Origin: Sorangium cellulosum So0157-2 | GTDB taxonomy: Bacteria; Myxococcota_A; Polyangia; Polyangiales; Polyangiaceae | NCBI RefSeq assembly: GCF_000418325.1 | Contig: NC_021658.1 | Coordinates: forward strand, 6,834,001-6,898,000 | Direction: 5' to 3' | Length of the DNA stretch: 64,000 nt | Shown: one piece after another, positions 31,801 through 40,062 of the stretch | Numbering within the stretch: the first letter of the stretch is position 1 | Layout: each line of letters starts with the position of its first letter | Notes under the pieces: generated by a model | Told to the model about the DNA's origin: nothing | Database searches by the model: none | Seen by the model: the letters and a program-made list of their open reading frames with translations, nothing else | Translations under genes and position numbers: made by a program

Positions 31801-33802
31801 CGACCTCGATGTTCAGCGCCGAGTCGCCCCGCGCGAAGACGGTGCGGCCCGAGCGCACCAGGTTGCCGTCGTCGTCGACCAGGTACGCCTCGACCCGGTT
31901 GTTGCCGAGCAGCCCGGCGTCGACCGGCATGCTGAAGCGGGCGCGCCCGCCCTCGAGCTCGAGAGAGCGCATGTCGACCGCCTGGCCGTCGTTCAGCCAG
32001 TCGACATAGACGCTGCCGGTCTCCTCGCTCGACTCGATGGCGACCTCGATCGTCTCGCCGGCCTCGTACACGGCGCGATCGGTGCGCACGATCAGGTGCT
32101 CGCCGCCCGCCTGGGCCGCGAACGAGAACTTCTGCTGCACCGCCTTCTCACCCACCGTCGCTCGGACCGAGAACTCGCCGTCCGCCGCGCCGACCGGCGG
32201 GGTGAAGCTCACCGCGGCCTGGCCGAAGGCGTCGGTGCGCGCGGTGAGCCGCGCGCCGTCCGGCGCCGTGATGACCGCATCGATCTCGGGGATGGGCTCG
32301 CCGAGCGGATCGGTGACGAAGAGCAGCAGGGTGTTCGGGACCCCCGGGACGAGCTCGCGCGCCTCGGGCACGAGCACGAGGGAGGCCACGTCCGCGGCGA
32401 CCTTCACCGGGATCGCCTTGGTGACCGCCTGCCCGGCCGTATCCGCGACGGAGATCGTGAGCGTCACCGCCGCGTCGCCCTGCTCCAGCGGCAGGCCCGC
32501 GAGGTGCTGCGGCAGCGTCAGGCTGAACCCGTAATGCCCCTTGGCGTCGAGCGTGCCCATGATGCGCTGGAACGTCGTCTGGCCGACGTCCAGCGACGCC
32601 GCCTCGATGGTCACGCTGCCGCCGGCGACGTCCTTGCCGAAGAAGTAGCGCGCGTCGATGGTGCCGGTCAGCGTGTCGCCCGCGCTGTACCAGGGCCGGT
32701 CGGTCTTCACGGCGACCTCGAACTTCGGCAGCGCGTACTGCCCCACGGTGACGATCTTCTCCGTCGTGGTCTCGCCGCTCACGAGGCGCACCTTGAACTC
32801 GCCGACGTTCACGATCGATCCGATCTGGAACGTCGTGGCGGCCACGCCGAAGGCGTCGGTCGCGATCGGCTTCTTGAAGATCTTGTTGCCCTTGCCGTCC
32901 TCCACCTCGAACGTGACCGCCGCGCGGGCGAGCGGCGCGTTGTTCCCCCGCTCGAGCGCGAGCGCGCGGAGGTGGATCGTCTGGCCGGGCTTGTAGAGCG
33001 GCTTGTCGGTGGTGAGGAGCAGCTTCGGACCGGGGCCCTCGACGGTGACGCGCTCGTCGACGACCGCGCTCACGCCGAAGCCGAGCGCCCGCGCGGAGAC
33101 GGGGAGATCGCCGATCTCGCCGGGCTCCACCTCGAACACCGCGGCGCCCAGCGCGTCGGTCGTGCCGCGGAGCTCCCGCGCCGCGGCCCCCTCGCCCACG
33201 GCGAGCTCGACCTCCACGCTCGGCACGGGCTGGTGGCTGAAGGCGTCCGTCGCGCGCACGCGGTAGCTCGCCGCGCGCCCGCGCACCACGCGCGCCGGTC
33301 CCTCGAGCTGCACGTCGTAGGGCGGGATGACGCGCAGCAGGCTCCGCGTCACGAGGAGCCCTTTGCCCGACCCGTCGTCGATGCGCACGAGGTAGCGCGC
33401 GAGCCCCGGCTGCCCGCTCACGGCCGGCGCCGGCAGGCGCGCCTCCGCGGTCGCCGCGGCCGAGCTCGAGATGTCCACGTCCACCTCGGTCGAGCCTTGT
33501 TCCTCGTCCGCGCCGAGATCGACGAGCGTCACGCGCAGGTGGCCGCGCGTCGCCCCGGCGGTCAGGTTGCGCACCGGGATCTGGAGGCGCAGGTCGCCCT
33601 CCTCGATCACGCCCCGCAGCTTCGCCTCGTCGACCTCGATCGTCCCGTTTCGCGGCTGATCGGGGCGGCCGAAGGGCGGCGCTACCTCTTCATCGGAGGA
33701 GCAAGCCGCGCCCGAGCCGGCGCCCGCCAGCGTCAGCGCCAGCGCGGCCAGCAGGTGGGGTGAGCTCCAGCGTCGGCGAAATGCATCGAAGCGTGCGCGC
33801 AT
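28877..33802 (-). CDS. Alpha-2-macroglobulin family lipoprotein with intact thioester motif
   Basis: A giant lipoprotein of about 1,641 residues (signal ALALTLAGAGSGAAC). It has successive MG beta domains (for example LLLTTDKPLYKPGQTIHLR and VIVRTDRAVYEAGETIEV-like strands), a Gly-rich bait-like stretch followed by RVRREFPETLYVNP, and the thioester GCFEQ in PSGCFEQTTSTTWPN near residue 1160. The thioester helix barrel and receptor-like end follow. Bacterial A2M is known to trap proteases in the periplasm. Start 33802 has GGGAGGA nine bases upstream and gives the compact signal; 33877 does not. The usual partner penicillin-binding protein 1C is not beside it. Together with the nearby lytic hydrolases this suits a predatory lifestyle, which is inference. 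Confidence 0.93.
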   Translation of the reverse strand: MRARFDAFRRRWSSPHLLAALALTLAGAGSGAACSSDEEVAPPFGRPDQPRNGTIEVDEAKLRGVIEEGDLRLQIPVRNLTAGATRGHLRVTLVDLGADEEQGSTEVDVDISSSAAATAEARLPAPAVSGQPGLARYLVRIDDGSGKGLLVTRSLLRVIPPYDVQLEGPARVVRGRAASYRVRATDAFSHQPVPSVEVELAVGEGAAARELRGTTDALGAAVFEVEPGEIGDLPVSARALGFGVSAVVDERVTVEGPGPKLLLTTDKPLYKPGQTIHLRALALERGNNAPLARAAVTFEVEDGKGNKIFKKPIATDAFGVAATTFQIGSIVNVGEFKVRLVSGETTTEKIVTVGQYALPKFEVAVKTDRPWYSAGDTLTGTIDARYFFGKDVAGGSVTIEAASLDVGQTTFQRIMGTLDAKGHYGFSLTLPQHLAGLPLEQGDAAVTLTISVADTAGQAVTKAIPVKVAADVASLVLVPEARELVPGVPNTLLLFVTDPLGEPIPEIDAVITAPDGARLTARTDAFGQAAVSFTPPVGAADGEFSVRATVGEKAVQQKFSFAAQAGGEHLIVRTDRAVYEAGETIEVAIESSEETGSVYVDWLNDGQAVDMRSLELEGGRARFSMPVDAGLLGNNRVEAYLVDDDGNLVRSGRTVFARGDSALNIEVDADKPLYAPGETATLRLSVKDDAGNPKVAAVGVQVVDQAVFALVDAQPGLLRTYFELEDEFAKPSYQIRGPSANLQNLLFSATASDDPEQAEAAQRTTQASLAALAGTSVTGLQARTWPAVLAKAKTELEPFYERQKGALRPVLAEAAAGAVEDLRELGCDPMQYFCDGQGEYAALFAGRTAERLRAFDVWGNAYRVSSTWSGFTVLSSGPDEVAQSADDAAIAFEFADLGVDVPAPNWPEAAEGDGDWANGGASGGGGGGVVGDPGGGGESGPRVRREFPETLYVNPSVITSPDGTATLSIPLADSITEWRLSALANSADGKLGGVQSGFKVFQDFFVDVSFPATLTRGDEVEFPIAVYNYLETPQTVDLSLQPGSWYTALGATTAQVSLAPGEVRGVRFPVRVDTVGVNALTVTARGTEGADAVARTVRVVPDGKPFAESKSGMVEAGSVTHALSFPDGAVVGSNQLYLEIYPAFLSQVVSGMDSMLQVPSGCFEQTTSTTWPNVLVTQYMKQTGQITPEIQMKAESLISAGYQRLLTFEHAGGGFSWFGEQDGRPYLSVTAFGVMEFADMIKVHAVDEAMLARTVAWLAGQQKTDGTWEGDQTEFFSFHTGTLRNSAFVLWALASAGYEGPEIARGLEVLGRSLQPATDDLYTLAIAANALAVAAPSGALTDRVLDALDERKTAEGGAIFWDDGGTQTSFYEVGDDAKVTTTALAAHALLSADAHRSSADGGVKFLTESKDANGNFGSTQATIWSLRTLLLAASKGSEGAVGSLSVAVDGEAVSTVALREDQADVMTTVDLTHLATTGAHEVTLAFEGEGKLSYNLVSRHHLPWSAVPSDGGGPLSVSVSYDKTALYVNDIVTASVDVRNTTSSAQSMILVTVGLPPGFQVLTEDLQQYIAAGQLSRFEITGKQLILYVKEIPAGGEASFDYRLQATMPVRAEDGGAEVHPYYQPEQQSFSGAQVLEVRGE

Positions 33803-34395
33803 GAATCCAGTCCTCCCGAACGGCGCTGGCACACCCCAGCGGCCGGCGCGTAGGGTGCATGGGATGTACCAGGCCATCGAAGCAGCAATTCCGCGGGAAT
33901 AGACGCGGGTCGTCCGGGGGCTGTGCCACCTTGTGCCCCGGATCCGGCTCCCGGGAGGCCTCCGGCGCTGCTCTCGAGGAGGCGGCCCCGCGCTCGCGGC
34001 GGGGGCGACGGCGGCGCGTCGCGGCCGCGCGCGGCGCTGGTCGCAAGGCGCGGCCGCCGTGGATCGCCTCGCGCCTCATCGATGATGGCGGCGCACCAGC
34101 AGCCCATGGCCCTTCACAGAACAGCTGATCTTGGCCAGATCGCCTATCGAGATCGCGTGATCGCATTCGACCCAATCCATGACATCACGCCAGGCCGGCC
34201 CATGGGATGGGGTCGCCCGCTCAGCGGCGCGCGCGACATCGGCGCGGCGGTGCGCGAGGCGGACGGCGTGCCGCCCGGCGCGCGCCGGCGATGTTCCGGC
34301 GCCGGGGCGGACGCTCGCCGGCGCTCCCCTGGACATCGGCGTCCGAGCGTCCAAGGCTCCCGTTCGAGCAAGAGGCGCTTCGCTCAGGAGGAACC
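33803..34395. other. Divergent intergenic region between A2M and PRC-barrel-like genes
   Basis: This 593-base stretch carries the promoters of two divergent genes. The part 34090-34210 is less GC-rich (for example GATCGCCTATCGAGATCG). I could not fit a convincing -35/-10 pair and see no RNA gene. Open frames here on both strands are Arg/Ala-rich noise. Confidence 0.4.
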
Positions 34396-35202
34396 ATGCA
34401 GATCGACTTCGATATGCCCGTGATCGCGGGAGGCGGCCTCGACGCGGGCGTGCTCGACCGGGTCCTCGTCGACCGGGAACGGGGCGTGTTGACCCATGTG
34501 GTGCTCCGTTCGCCGCTCTCGAGCGAAGAGCTCCTGGTCTCGATGGATCTCGTGCAGGGCACGGCGGGGGGCCAGCTCCGCCTGCGGCCGGGGCGAGACG
34601 AGCTCCTCTCGCTGCCTCGGTACTACGAGGGGCGGACGACGGCGCAGCCGGCGGGCCGGGTCGACACCTCGCTCGTCCCGCAGCCGCCCGAGCAGAGGCA
34701 GGCGCTGGACGAGGCGCTGGGGGTCACCGACGATACGGTCGAGCTCGGCCCCGAGACGCGGGTGATGACCGCCGACGAGGCCGAGGTGCAGCTCGTGGGC
34801 ATCGGCGCGAACGACCCCGGCAATGACATCTCGCGGCTCCGCGTGCGCGGCCCGGCGGGCGCCGAGGCCGACTTCCCCGCGTCGTGGATCGACGTGATGC
34901 GCGAGGACGTGGTGGCGCTGACGGTGACCCGGGACGACGTCCTGCGGTCGCGCCCCGCGCCCAGGCGCCGCGACGGGAACCTCGCGGACCTCGAGGGGCT
35001 CTCGGGCATGGGCGGCCTCGGCGGAGACACGCCCGAGGAGGTGTTCGGCGCGGATTTCGTCGATGAGCTGCGCGACAAGGGCGGAATGGTCCTCAACATC
35101 CCCGGCGCGAGCGGCCCCGGCGAGGCCGCCGACCGCCGCGCCGCCGAGCCCGTCGACGCGGGCGCGGCCGCGGCCGCGGAGCGGCAGCGCCCCTCCCGCT
35201 GA
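34396..35202 (+). CDS. PRC-barrel-like protein of unknown role
   Basis: A soluble protein of 268 residues. The first half (MQIDFDMPVIAGGG.. then RVLVDRERGVLTHVVLRSPL) and the second (DDTVELGPETRVMTADEAEV then NDISRLRVRGPAGAEADFPASWIDV) look like a repeated PRC-barrel-type beta fold, as in bacterial stress and photosynthesis-related adaptors. No signal or membrane helix is present. The C-terminus (about 200-268) is acidic and Gly/Ala-rich. The ribosome site AGGAGG at seven bases fixes the start at 34396 and excludes the longer frame from 34207. No neighbour gives a functional clue. The domain call is moderate; the function is unknown. Confidence 0.75.
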   Translation: MQIDFDMPVIAGGGLDAGVLDRVLVDRERGVLTHVVLRSPLSSEELLVSMDLVQGTAGGQLRLRPGRDELLSLPRYYEGRTTAQPAGRVDTSLVPQPPEQRQALDEALGVTDDTVELGPETRVMTADEAEVQLVGIGANDPGNDISRLRVRGPAGAEADFPASWIDVMREDVVALTVTRDDVLRSRPAPRRRDGNLADLEGLSGMGGLGGDTPEEVFGADFVDELRDKGGMVLNIPGASGPGEAADRRAAEPVDAGAAAAAERQRPSR

Positions 35203-35305
35203 GCGCGCGCGCCGGGCCGCTCACCGGCGCTCCTCTCGACCGGAGCTCCGCTCTCGGCGCGTCCGCTCCTGGCCCTCCGGTGGACCCGCGCTCGCGCGAT
35301 CTGGG

Positions 35306-35338
35306 CCAGGAAGAGGCCAGGAAGAGGCCAGGAAGAGG
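35306..35338 (+). repeat. 11-base tandem repeat x3 upstream of the MTD1-like gene
   Basis: CCAGGAAGAGG is repeated three times without a break, 104 bases after the PRC-barrel gene and about 110 before the dehydrogenase start. It is purine-rich on one strand. No function is evident. Confidence 0.85.
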
Positions 35339-35448
35339 GCGGCGCGGGACTCCATGCCAGGGAGCGTCCGAGTCGAGCTCGCGCCGAGAGAGAGCTGACC
35401 GCCGGAGCCTTGACATCGATGCTGGCGCGTGCTCGTCTCCGCCCCCCG

Positions 35449-36393
35449 ATGGATCCACACGACAAGCCGCCGAGCCGGGACACGGGCGCGGCCAGGGTTC
35501 TCGATCCGAGCGCGGTGGCCGAGACGTTCCGTCGCGAGATCCGGGCGGAGCTCGCCGCCCTGCCTGAGCCGCTGTTCCTGGTCGGTGTGCTCGCGGCGGA
35601 TCACGGGCCCTCGTACACGTATGCCGAGTACACGCGCAAGGCGTGCGAGGACGTGGGGGTGCGCTTCGAGATCCGCCACGCCACGCGGCTCAGCGCGGAG
35701 TCCGCCATCCGCTCGGCGAACGAGGACGCGGGCGTGCACGGGATCATGGTCTATTACCCGATCTTCGGCACCGAGCAGGACGTCTATCTCCGGGACAGCG
35801 TCGATCCGTCCAAGGACATCGAGGGGCTCCACACGTACTGGGCACGTTGCCTGTACGGGAACCAGCGTTTCCTGGATGAGGCGAAGACGAAGAAGGCGAT
35901 CCTGCCCTGCACGCCGCTGGCCATCCTCAAGCTCGTCGAGGCGGCCGGCTTCTTCGGCCAGGGCGAGCGGCCGCTCGAGGGCAGGAGCGTGTGCATCTTC
36001 AACCGCAGCGAGGTCGTCGGGAGGCCGCTCGCGAGCATGATGGCGCACGACGGAGCGCACGTGACCTCGTTCGACATCGACGGTGCCCTGCTCTTCGTCC
36101 CGAGCTCGTCCGGCGGCACGCACGAGGTGCACGAGACGACGGTGGACCGGGCAGGCGCGCTGCGGCAGGCGGACATCGTGGTGACCGGCGTGCCTTCGCG
36201 GAGCTTCCCTCACGTGCAGGCCTCCGAGATCCGCGAGGGCAGCCTCTGCATCAATTTCTCCACCTTCAAGAACTTCAGCGACGATATCCAGACCAAGGCG
36301 AGCGTGTTCGTGCCGCGCGTCGGCCCCATGACCGTGACGATGGCGATCCGCAACAGCCTGCGTCTCTACAAGAACACCCACCCGACCGGGTGA
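35449..36393 (+). CDS. NAD-type methylenetetrahydrofolate dehydrogenase (yeast MTD1-like, FolD superfamily)
   Basis: A one-carbon enzyme of about 314 residues predicted to oxidise 5,10-methylene-THF to methenyl-THF. The Rossmann segment is IFNRSEVVGRPLASMMAHDG and the C-terminal part CINFSTFKNFSDDIQTKAS follows. Three positions that define bifunctional FolD are changed as in yeast MTD1: the YxxxK lysine region reads YAEYT (Thr near 58), VQLPLP reads VYYPIF (Tyr near 102) and DVDG reads DIEG (Glu near 124). In MTD1 these go with dehydrogenase without cyclohydrolase activity. Start is uncertain: ATG 35449 is used; ATG 35419 is in frame, and a TTGACA at 35410-35415 might be a -35 box. The gene converges on the NmrA-like gene. 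Confidence 0.85.
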   Translation: MDPHDKPPSRDTGAARVLDPSAVAETFRREIRAELAALPEPLFLVGVLAADHGPSYTYAEYTRKACEDVGVRFEIRHATRLSAESAIRSANEDAGVHGIMVYYPIFGTEQDVYLRDSVDPSKDIEGLHTYWARCLYGNQRFLDEAKTKKAILPCTPLAILKLVEAAGFFGQGERPLEGRSVCIFNRSEVVGRPLASMMAHDGAHVTSFDIDGALLFVPSSSGGTHEVHETTVDRAGALRQADIVVTGVPSRSFPHVQASEIREGSLCINFSTFKNFSDDIQTKASVFVPRVGPMTVTMAIRNSLRLYKNTHPTG

Positions 36394-36417
36394 GCCCGGC
36401 GCCCGCGCTCGCCGGCC

Positions 36418-37272
36418 TCAGCCCCCGGTCCACGCCCGCGCGTGCTCGCGCGCCCAGGCCTCGAAGGTCCTCGGCTTCCGCCCCGTCACGCGCTCGACGG
36501 TGTCGGTTTGCAGGGCGCCTTTGCCCGCGCGGATGCGCTCGATGAGCTCGCCGACGGCCATGGCGAGCGACGCGGGGGCCCCGGCCTCGATCATCCGCCG
36601 CCGGGCGGCGTCGACCGGGACGTCCACCCGCCGGAGCGGCGTGCCGAGGACGCGCGCGAGGATCTCCACCTGCTCCGGCGTGCTGAGGAGCTCGGGGCCC
36701 GTCACCTCCAGCGCCTGTCCCAGGAGGTCTTCCGTGGTCATCGCGCGCGCGGCGACCGCGGCGATGTCGCGCGGCGCGATGGGCGCGGTCTTGCCGTCCC
36801 CGTGCGGGTTGTAGACCACGCGCTCGGCCCGGATCGACCGGGCCCACTGGAAGGTGTTCGACATGAACGTGCCGGGGCGGACGAAGGTCCAGCGGAGCCC
36901 GGACGACCTGACGAGGTGCTCCCGCTCGGCGTGGCGGCGGGCGAGCTCGACCTCCGCCGCGCCGGCGCTGATGCTCGACAGGAGGACGATGCGGGGCGCG
37001 CCGCTCGCCTGCGCCGCCGCGACGAAGCCTCGGACGTGATCGATGCCGTCGGCCTCCGCGACCGGCAGCAGGAACGCCGCCCTCACGCCCTGGAGCGCCG
37101 GCGCGATCGTGTCCTGCCGCGCGAGGTCGCCCACGGCCTTGTCGACCCTGGGCCCCCAGTGGGCCACTTTGCGCTCGTCGCGCGTGAAGACCCGGACCTC
37201 CTCGCCCGCGGCGAGGAGCTCCTCGACGAGCTCCTTGCCGACGTTCCCGGTGGCACCCGTGACCAAGTACAT
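36418..37272 (-). CDS. NmrA-like NAD(P)-binding oxidoreductase (atypical SDR)
   Basis: A 284-residue Rossmann protein. The N-terminal dinucleotide motif is YLVTGATGNVGKELVEEL (GxxGxxG), and VRVFTRDERK follows as the site that favours NADP. The SDR catalytic Tyr-x-x-x-Lys is not evident; ARRHAEREHLVRSSGLRWTF stands in that region, as in NmrA/quinone-oxidoreductase-2-like atypical SDRs. Start 37272 has AAGGAGA seven bases upstream, so the longer frame to 37359 is rejected. The gene is transcribed away from the LysR gene at 37433, the classic arrangement for a LysR regulator and its target. The substrate may be a quinone or other small electrophile. Confidence 0.88.
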   Translation of the reverse strand: MYLVTGATGNVGKELVEELLAAGEEVRVFTRDERKVAHWGPRVDKAVGDLARQDTIAPALQGVRAAFLLPVAEADGIDHVRGFVAAAQASGAPRIVLLSSISAGAAEVELARRHAEREHLVRSSGLRWTFVRPGTFMSNTFQWARSIRAERVVYNPHGDGKTAPIAPRDIAAVAARAMTTEDLLGQALEVTGPELLSTPEQVEILARVLGTPLRRVDVPVDAARRRMIEAGAPASLAMAVGELIERIRAGKGALQTDTVERVTGRKPRTFEAWAREHARAWTGG

Positions 37273-37379
37273 GCGTGTCTCCTTCCAGGTGGGCTCCTCG
37301 GATCGCGTTGCGAATCGCGGCCGAGCCGCCGAATCGCGCGCTCGACCGGGCCGAGCCACCCGTTCTGGAGCGAACCTAC

Positions 37380-37432
37380 GACTGTTCCATGGGCTTGATT
37401 AGTGTGGACTTCTAGGAAAAATAGTTCCAACC
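37380..37432 (+). promoter_or_regulatory. Divergent promoter region between NmrA-like and LysR genes
   Basis: This patch is less GC-rich than its surroundings. TTGATT (37395-37400) and AAAAAT (37417-37422) are spaced by 16 bases, a possible sigma70-type promoter for the LysR gene. The hexamer GTTCCA occurs at 37384 and 37424, 40 bases apart, as possible LysR contact sites. Confidence 0.3.
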
Positions 37433-38389
37433 ATGGGACAATCGATGCTGCCCGACCTCAACGAGATCGCCGTCTTCACCCGGGTGGTCCAGGCGGGCAG
37501 CTTCACGCGGGCCGCGCGCGAGCTCGGGATGCCGAAGTCGACGGTGAGCCGGAAGGTGTCCGAGCTCGAGGCGCGGCTCGGCGCGCAGCTGCTGCGGCGG
37601 ACCACGCGCAAGCTCAGCGTGACGGACGTCGGCGCGGCGTACTACGAGCGCTGCGCGCGCATCGTGGCCGATCTCGACGAGGCGGACCGGACGGTGACGC
37701 AGATGCAGGACGGGCCGCGCGGGCTCCTGCGGATCACGGCGCCGCTGCACTTCGGGTGGATCGGCGGCGTGGTCGCCGAGTACCTGCGCGATCACCCCGA
37801 GGCGAGCGTGGAGGTGGTCTGCACCGATCGCGTGGTCGATCTCGTCGCCGAGGGGTTCGACGTGGCGCTGCGGTTCGGCGCGCCCAGCGACACCTCGCTC
37901 GTCGCGCGCCGCCTCGGCGCGCTCCCGCGCTACCTCGTGGCGGCGCCCGCGTACCTCGCGCGGCGCGGCGCCCCGCGCGCGCCGGCGGACCTCGCGGGGC
38001 ACGACGTCCTCGTGTCCGCGGGGGCGCGCGCGGGGGAGCCGCCCGGCGCGCGGTGGGTGCTCCACCGCGGCGCGCGGCGCGAGGAGGTGCGCGTGACGCC
38101 GCGGGTGACGGCGAACAACCTCGAGGTGCTGCACCGGGTCGTGCTCGCGGGCGTGGGCATCGGGGTGCTGCCGGCCACGCGGTGCGAGCAGGACGTGCGC
38201 GAGGGGCGCCTCTCGCGCGTGCTCGACGCGTGGAGCCCGGCCGACGTGCCGCTCCACGTCGTCTATCCCGGCACGCGGCACCTGTCCCCGAAGGTCAGGG
38301 TGTTCGTCGACCTCGTGCGCGAGCGGCTGGGTCCCGCGCTGCGCGGCCGGCGGGCGGGAGGGGCGGGCGCCGGTCGAAGCAGCGCGTGA
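37433..38389 (+). CDS. LysR-family transcriptional regulator
   Basis: A 318-residue LysR protein. The winged helix-turn-helix is clear (NEIAVFTRVVQAGSFTRAAR then LGMPKSTVSRKVSELEARLG and LLRRTTRKLSVTDVGAAYYE). The effector domain begins about residue 95 (GLLRITAPLHFGWIGGVVAE) and contains the usual LVARRLGALPRYLVAAPAYL segment of the CrgA/AaeR-type subgroup. Length is normal, with a short Ala/Gly-rich tail. The start could be 37433 or ATG 37445 (MLPDLNEI); neither has a good ribosome site, and the possible promoter would make the first one leaderless. Likely target: the divergent NmrA-like gene and its own promoter. Confidence 0.92.
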   Translation: MGQSMLPDLNEIAVFTRVVQAGSFTRAARELGMPKSTVSRKVSELEARLGAQLLRRTTRKLSVTDVGAAYYERCARIVADLDEADRTVTQMQDGPRGLLRITAPLHFGWIGGVVAEYLRDHPEASVEVVCTDRVVDLVAEGFDVALRFGAPSDTSLVARRLGALPRYLVAAPAYLARRGAPRAPADLAGHDVLVSAGARAGEPPGARWVLHRGARREEVRVTPRVTANNLEVLHRVVLAGVGIGVLPATRCEQDVREGRLSRVLDAWSPADVPLHVVYPGTRHLSPKVRVFVDLVRERLGPALRGRRAGGAGAGRSSA

Positions 38390-38407
38390 GGAGCCCCCGG
38401 GAGGAGA

Positions 38408-39931
38408 TCACATGTGATCGGTGGGATCGTCGGGAGCGGTCCTCGGCCTGGCGGGCTGCGGGGTACCTCTCCGGGGGGCTGGTGAAGGTGGCGCGGGTGC
38501 GGACGCGCTTGTGGACGCGGCGGGGGTGGAAGAAGCGCTCGCCGCGGCGGAGGCGCTGGGAGCGGCCGGCGGCGAGGGCTCCGTCGCCGCCGCCGAGGGC
38601 TCCGTCGCCGCCGCCGAGGGCTCCGCCGCGGAGAGCGGTGTCGCGGGCTGCGCGGCCGCGGAAGCAGGCGAGCCCGCCGGATCGGGCCGCGACGCCGGCG
38701 CGTCGCTCGGCGCGGTGGCGCGGAGGACGGCGTAGGTGACGAGCCCCAGCGCGAGCACGCTCGCGCCGAAGGCGAGCGGGATCCAGCCGCGGCGGCCGCT
38801 GCCCGGCGGCACGACGAGGATGCTTCCGGACGGCGCCAGCGTGCTGGCGGTCTCCTGGAAGGCCGGCGCGCCTCCCTGATTGGCGCCGCTGCCCGGCGCG
38901 CCCCGCGGGAGGTCCGCTGGAGCGGCCGGCAGCGTGGACCGGAACGCGCCGTCGGAATCCGCGTTGGGCTCGGAGCGCAGCAGTCCAGGGGGTGCGCCCA
39001 TCGCGCCTGCGCTCGCCCCTATCGCGCCTGGGCTTGCGCCCACGGGCGCCGGCGGCCGTGGGGCCCCGGTCTCCGCCCCGGGCGCGGCGGCCGCTGCGCT
39101 GAGCGCCTCGGCGAGCTCGCTCGCGCTCTGGAACCGGCGCTCGGGCTCGCGCATGAACGCGCGCGAGAAGAACCGGTCCACCTCGGGCCCGAGCTCCGGC
39201 GCCAGGCTGGACGCGAGGGGGACGTCCTCCGTGCAGATGGCCACGAACACCTCGCCGATCTCCTCGCCCGGGAACGGGAGCCTGCCGGTGACGCAGCGAT
39301 AGGCGATCACCCCGACCGACCAGAGATCGCTGCGCCAGTCGAGGGTCTTGCTCCGGCGCACCTGCTCGGGGCTCATGTAGTAAGGCGAGCCGACGAGCGT
39401 GCCCGTCTTCGTCTCCTTGCCGGCGAGCAGCGCGCCCTGGGCCTTGGCGATCCCGAAGTCGAGGACCTTCACGATCTCCTCGTCGTCCTGGCGCGCGAGG
39501 AAGAGGTTCGCCGGCTTGAGATCGCGGTGGATGATCCCCATCTCGTGCGCGCGGCGCAGGGCCTTGCACACCTGCGCGACGACGCTCAGCGTGGCCGAGA
39601 GCGAGAGGCGCCCCTCGCGCGCGAGCCGCGTCTCGAGGTCCTCTCCGTCGAGGAGCTCCATCACGAGGAACGGCGTTTCGCCCTCGATCCCGTAGTCGTG
39701 CACGTGGACGACGTTCGGGATCTTGAGCTGCGCCGCCGCCCTCGCCTCGCGCTCGAAGCGCGCCCGCGCGGTCGACGAGGCGGCGTACTCGGGCGCCATG
39801 AGCTTGATCGCCACCGCGGCGTCGAGCTGGACGTGCCGGGCCACCCAGATCGCCCCCATGCCGCCCCGCGCGAGCATCCGCTCGAGGCGGTATCTTCCAG
39901 CGATGACACTGCCTTCTGCGAGCGAACTCAT
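38408..39931 (-). CDS. Transmembrane Ser/Thr protein kinase
   Basis: An eukaryote-like kinase of about 507 residues. Motifs are complete: glycine loop LARGGMGAIWVA, VAIK, catalytic HRDLKPANLF, DFG in VLDFGIAKA and SPYYMSPEQV. The linker (about 280-400) is Ala/Gly/Pro-rich and includes a degenerate GAxGA repeat. One transmembrane helix (IPLAFGASVLALGLVTYAVL) follows and the tail is Ser/Ala/Pro-rich with AAATEPS repeats, so no sensor fold is visible outside. Start 39931 (MSSLAEGSVIAGRY) is chosen over 40012 because the kinase begins there and a purine-rich GAGGC lies upstream. The gene is 131 bases downstream of an unknown protein on the same strand. The target is unknown. Confidence 0.92.
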   Translation of the reverse strand: MSSLAEGSVIAGRYRLERMLARGGMGAIWVARHVQLDAAVAIKLMAPEYAASSTARARFEREARAAAQLKIPNVVHVHDYGIEGETPFLVMELLDGEDLETRLAREGRLSLSATLSVVAQVCKALRRAHEMGIIHRDLKPANLFLARQDDEEIVKVLDFGIAKAQGALLAGKETKTGTLVGSPYYMSPEQVRRSKTLDWRSDLWSVGVIAYRCVTGRLPFPGEEIGEVFVAICTEDVPLASSLAPELGPEVDRFFSRAFMREPERRFQSASELAEALSAAAAAPGAETGAPRPPAPVGASPGAIGASAGAMGAPPGLLRSEPNADSDGAFRSTLPAAPADLPRGAPGSGANQGGAPAFQETASTLAPSGSILVVPPGSGRRGWIPLAFGASVLALGLVTYAVLRATAPSDAPASRPDPAGSPASAAAQPATPLSAAEPSAAATEPSAAATEPSPPAAPSASAAASASSTPAASTSASAPAPPSPAPRRGTPQPARPRTAPDDPTDHM

Positions 39932-40062
39932 GAGCCTCGGCCTCTCGCTGGGATGACGTCCCCGAGGCCCCGGGAGCCTGCGCTCCGGGGCGCCTCGCAC
40001 CCAACGAAGCAAACGAACGGGCCCCTCGCAACAAGGATCCGGCCGAGGAGAGGGCGAGCCGC

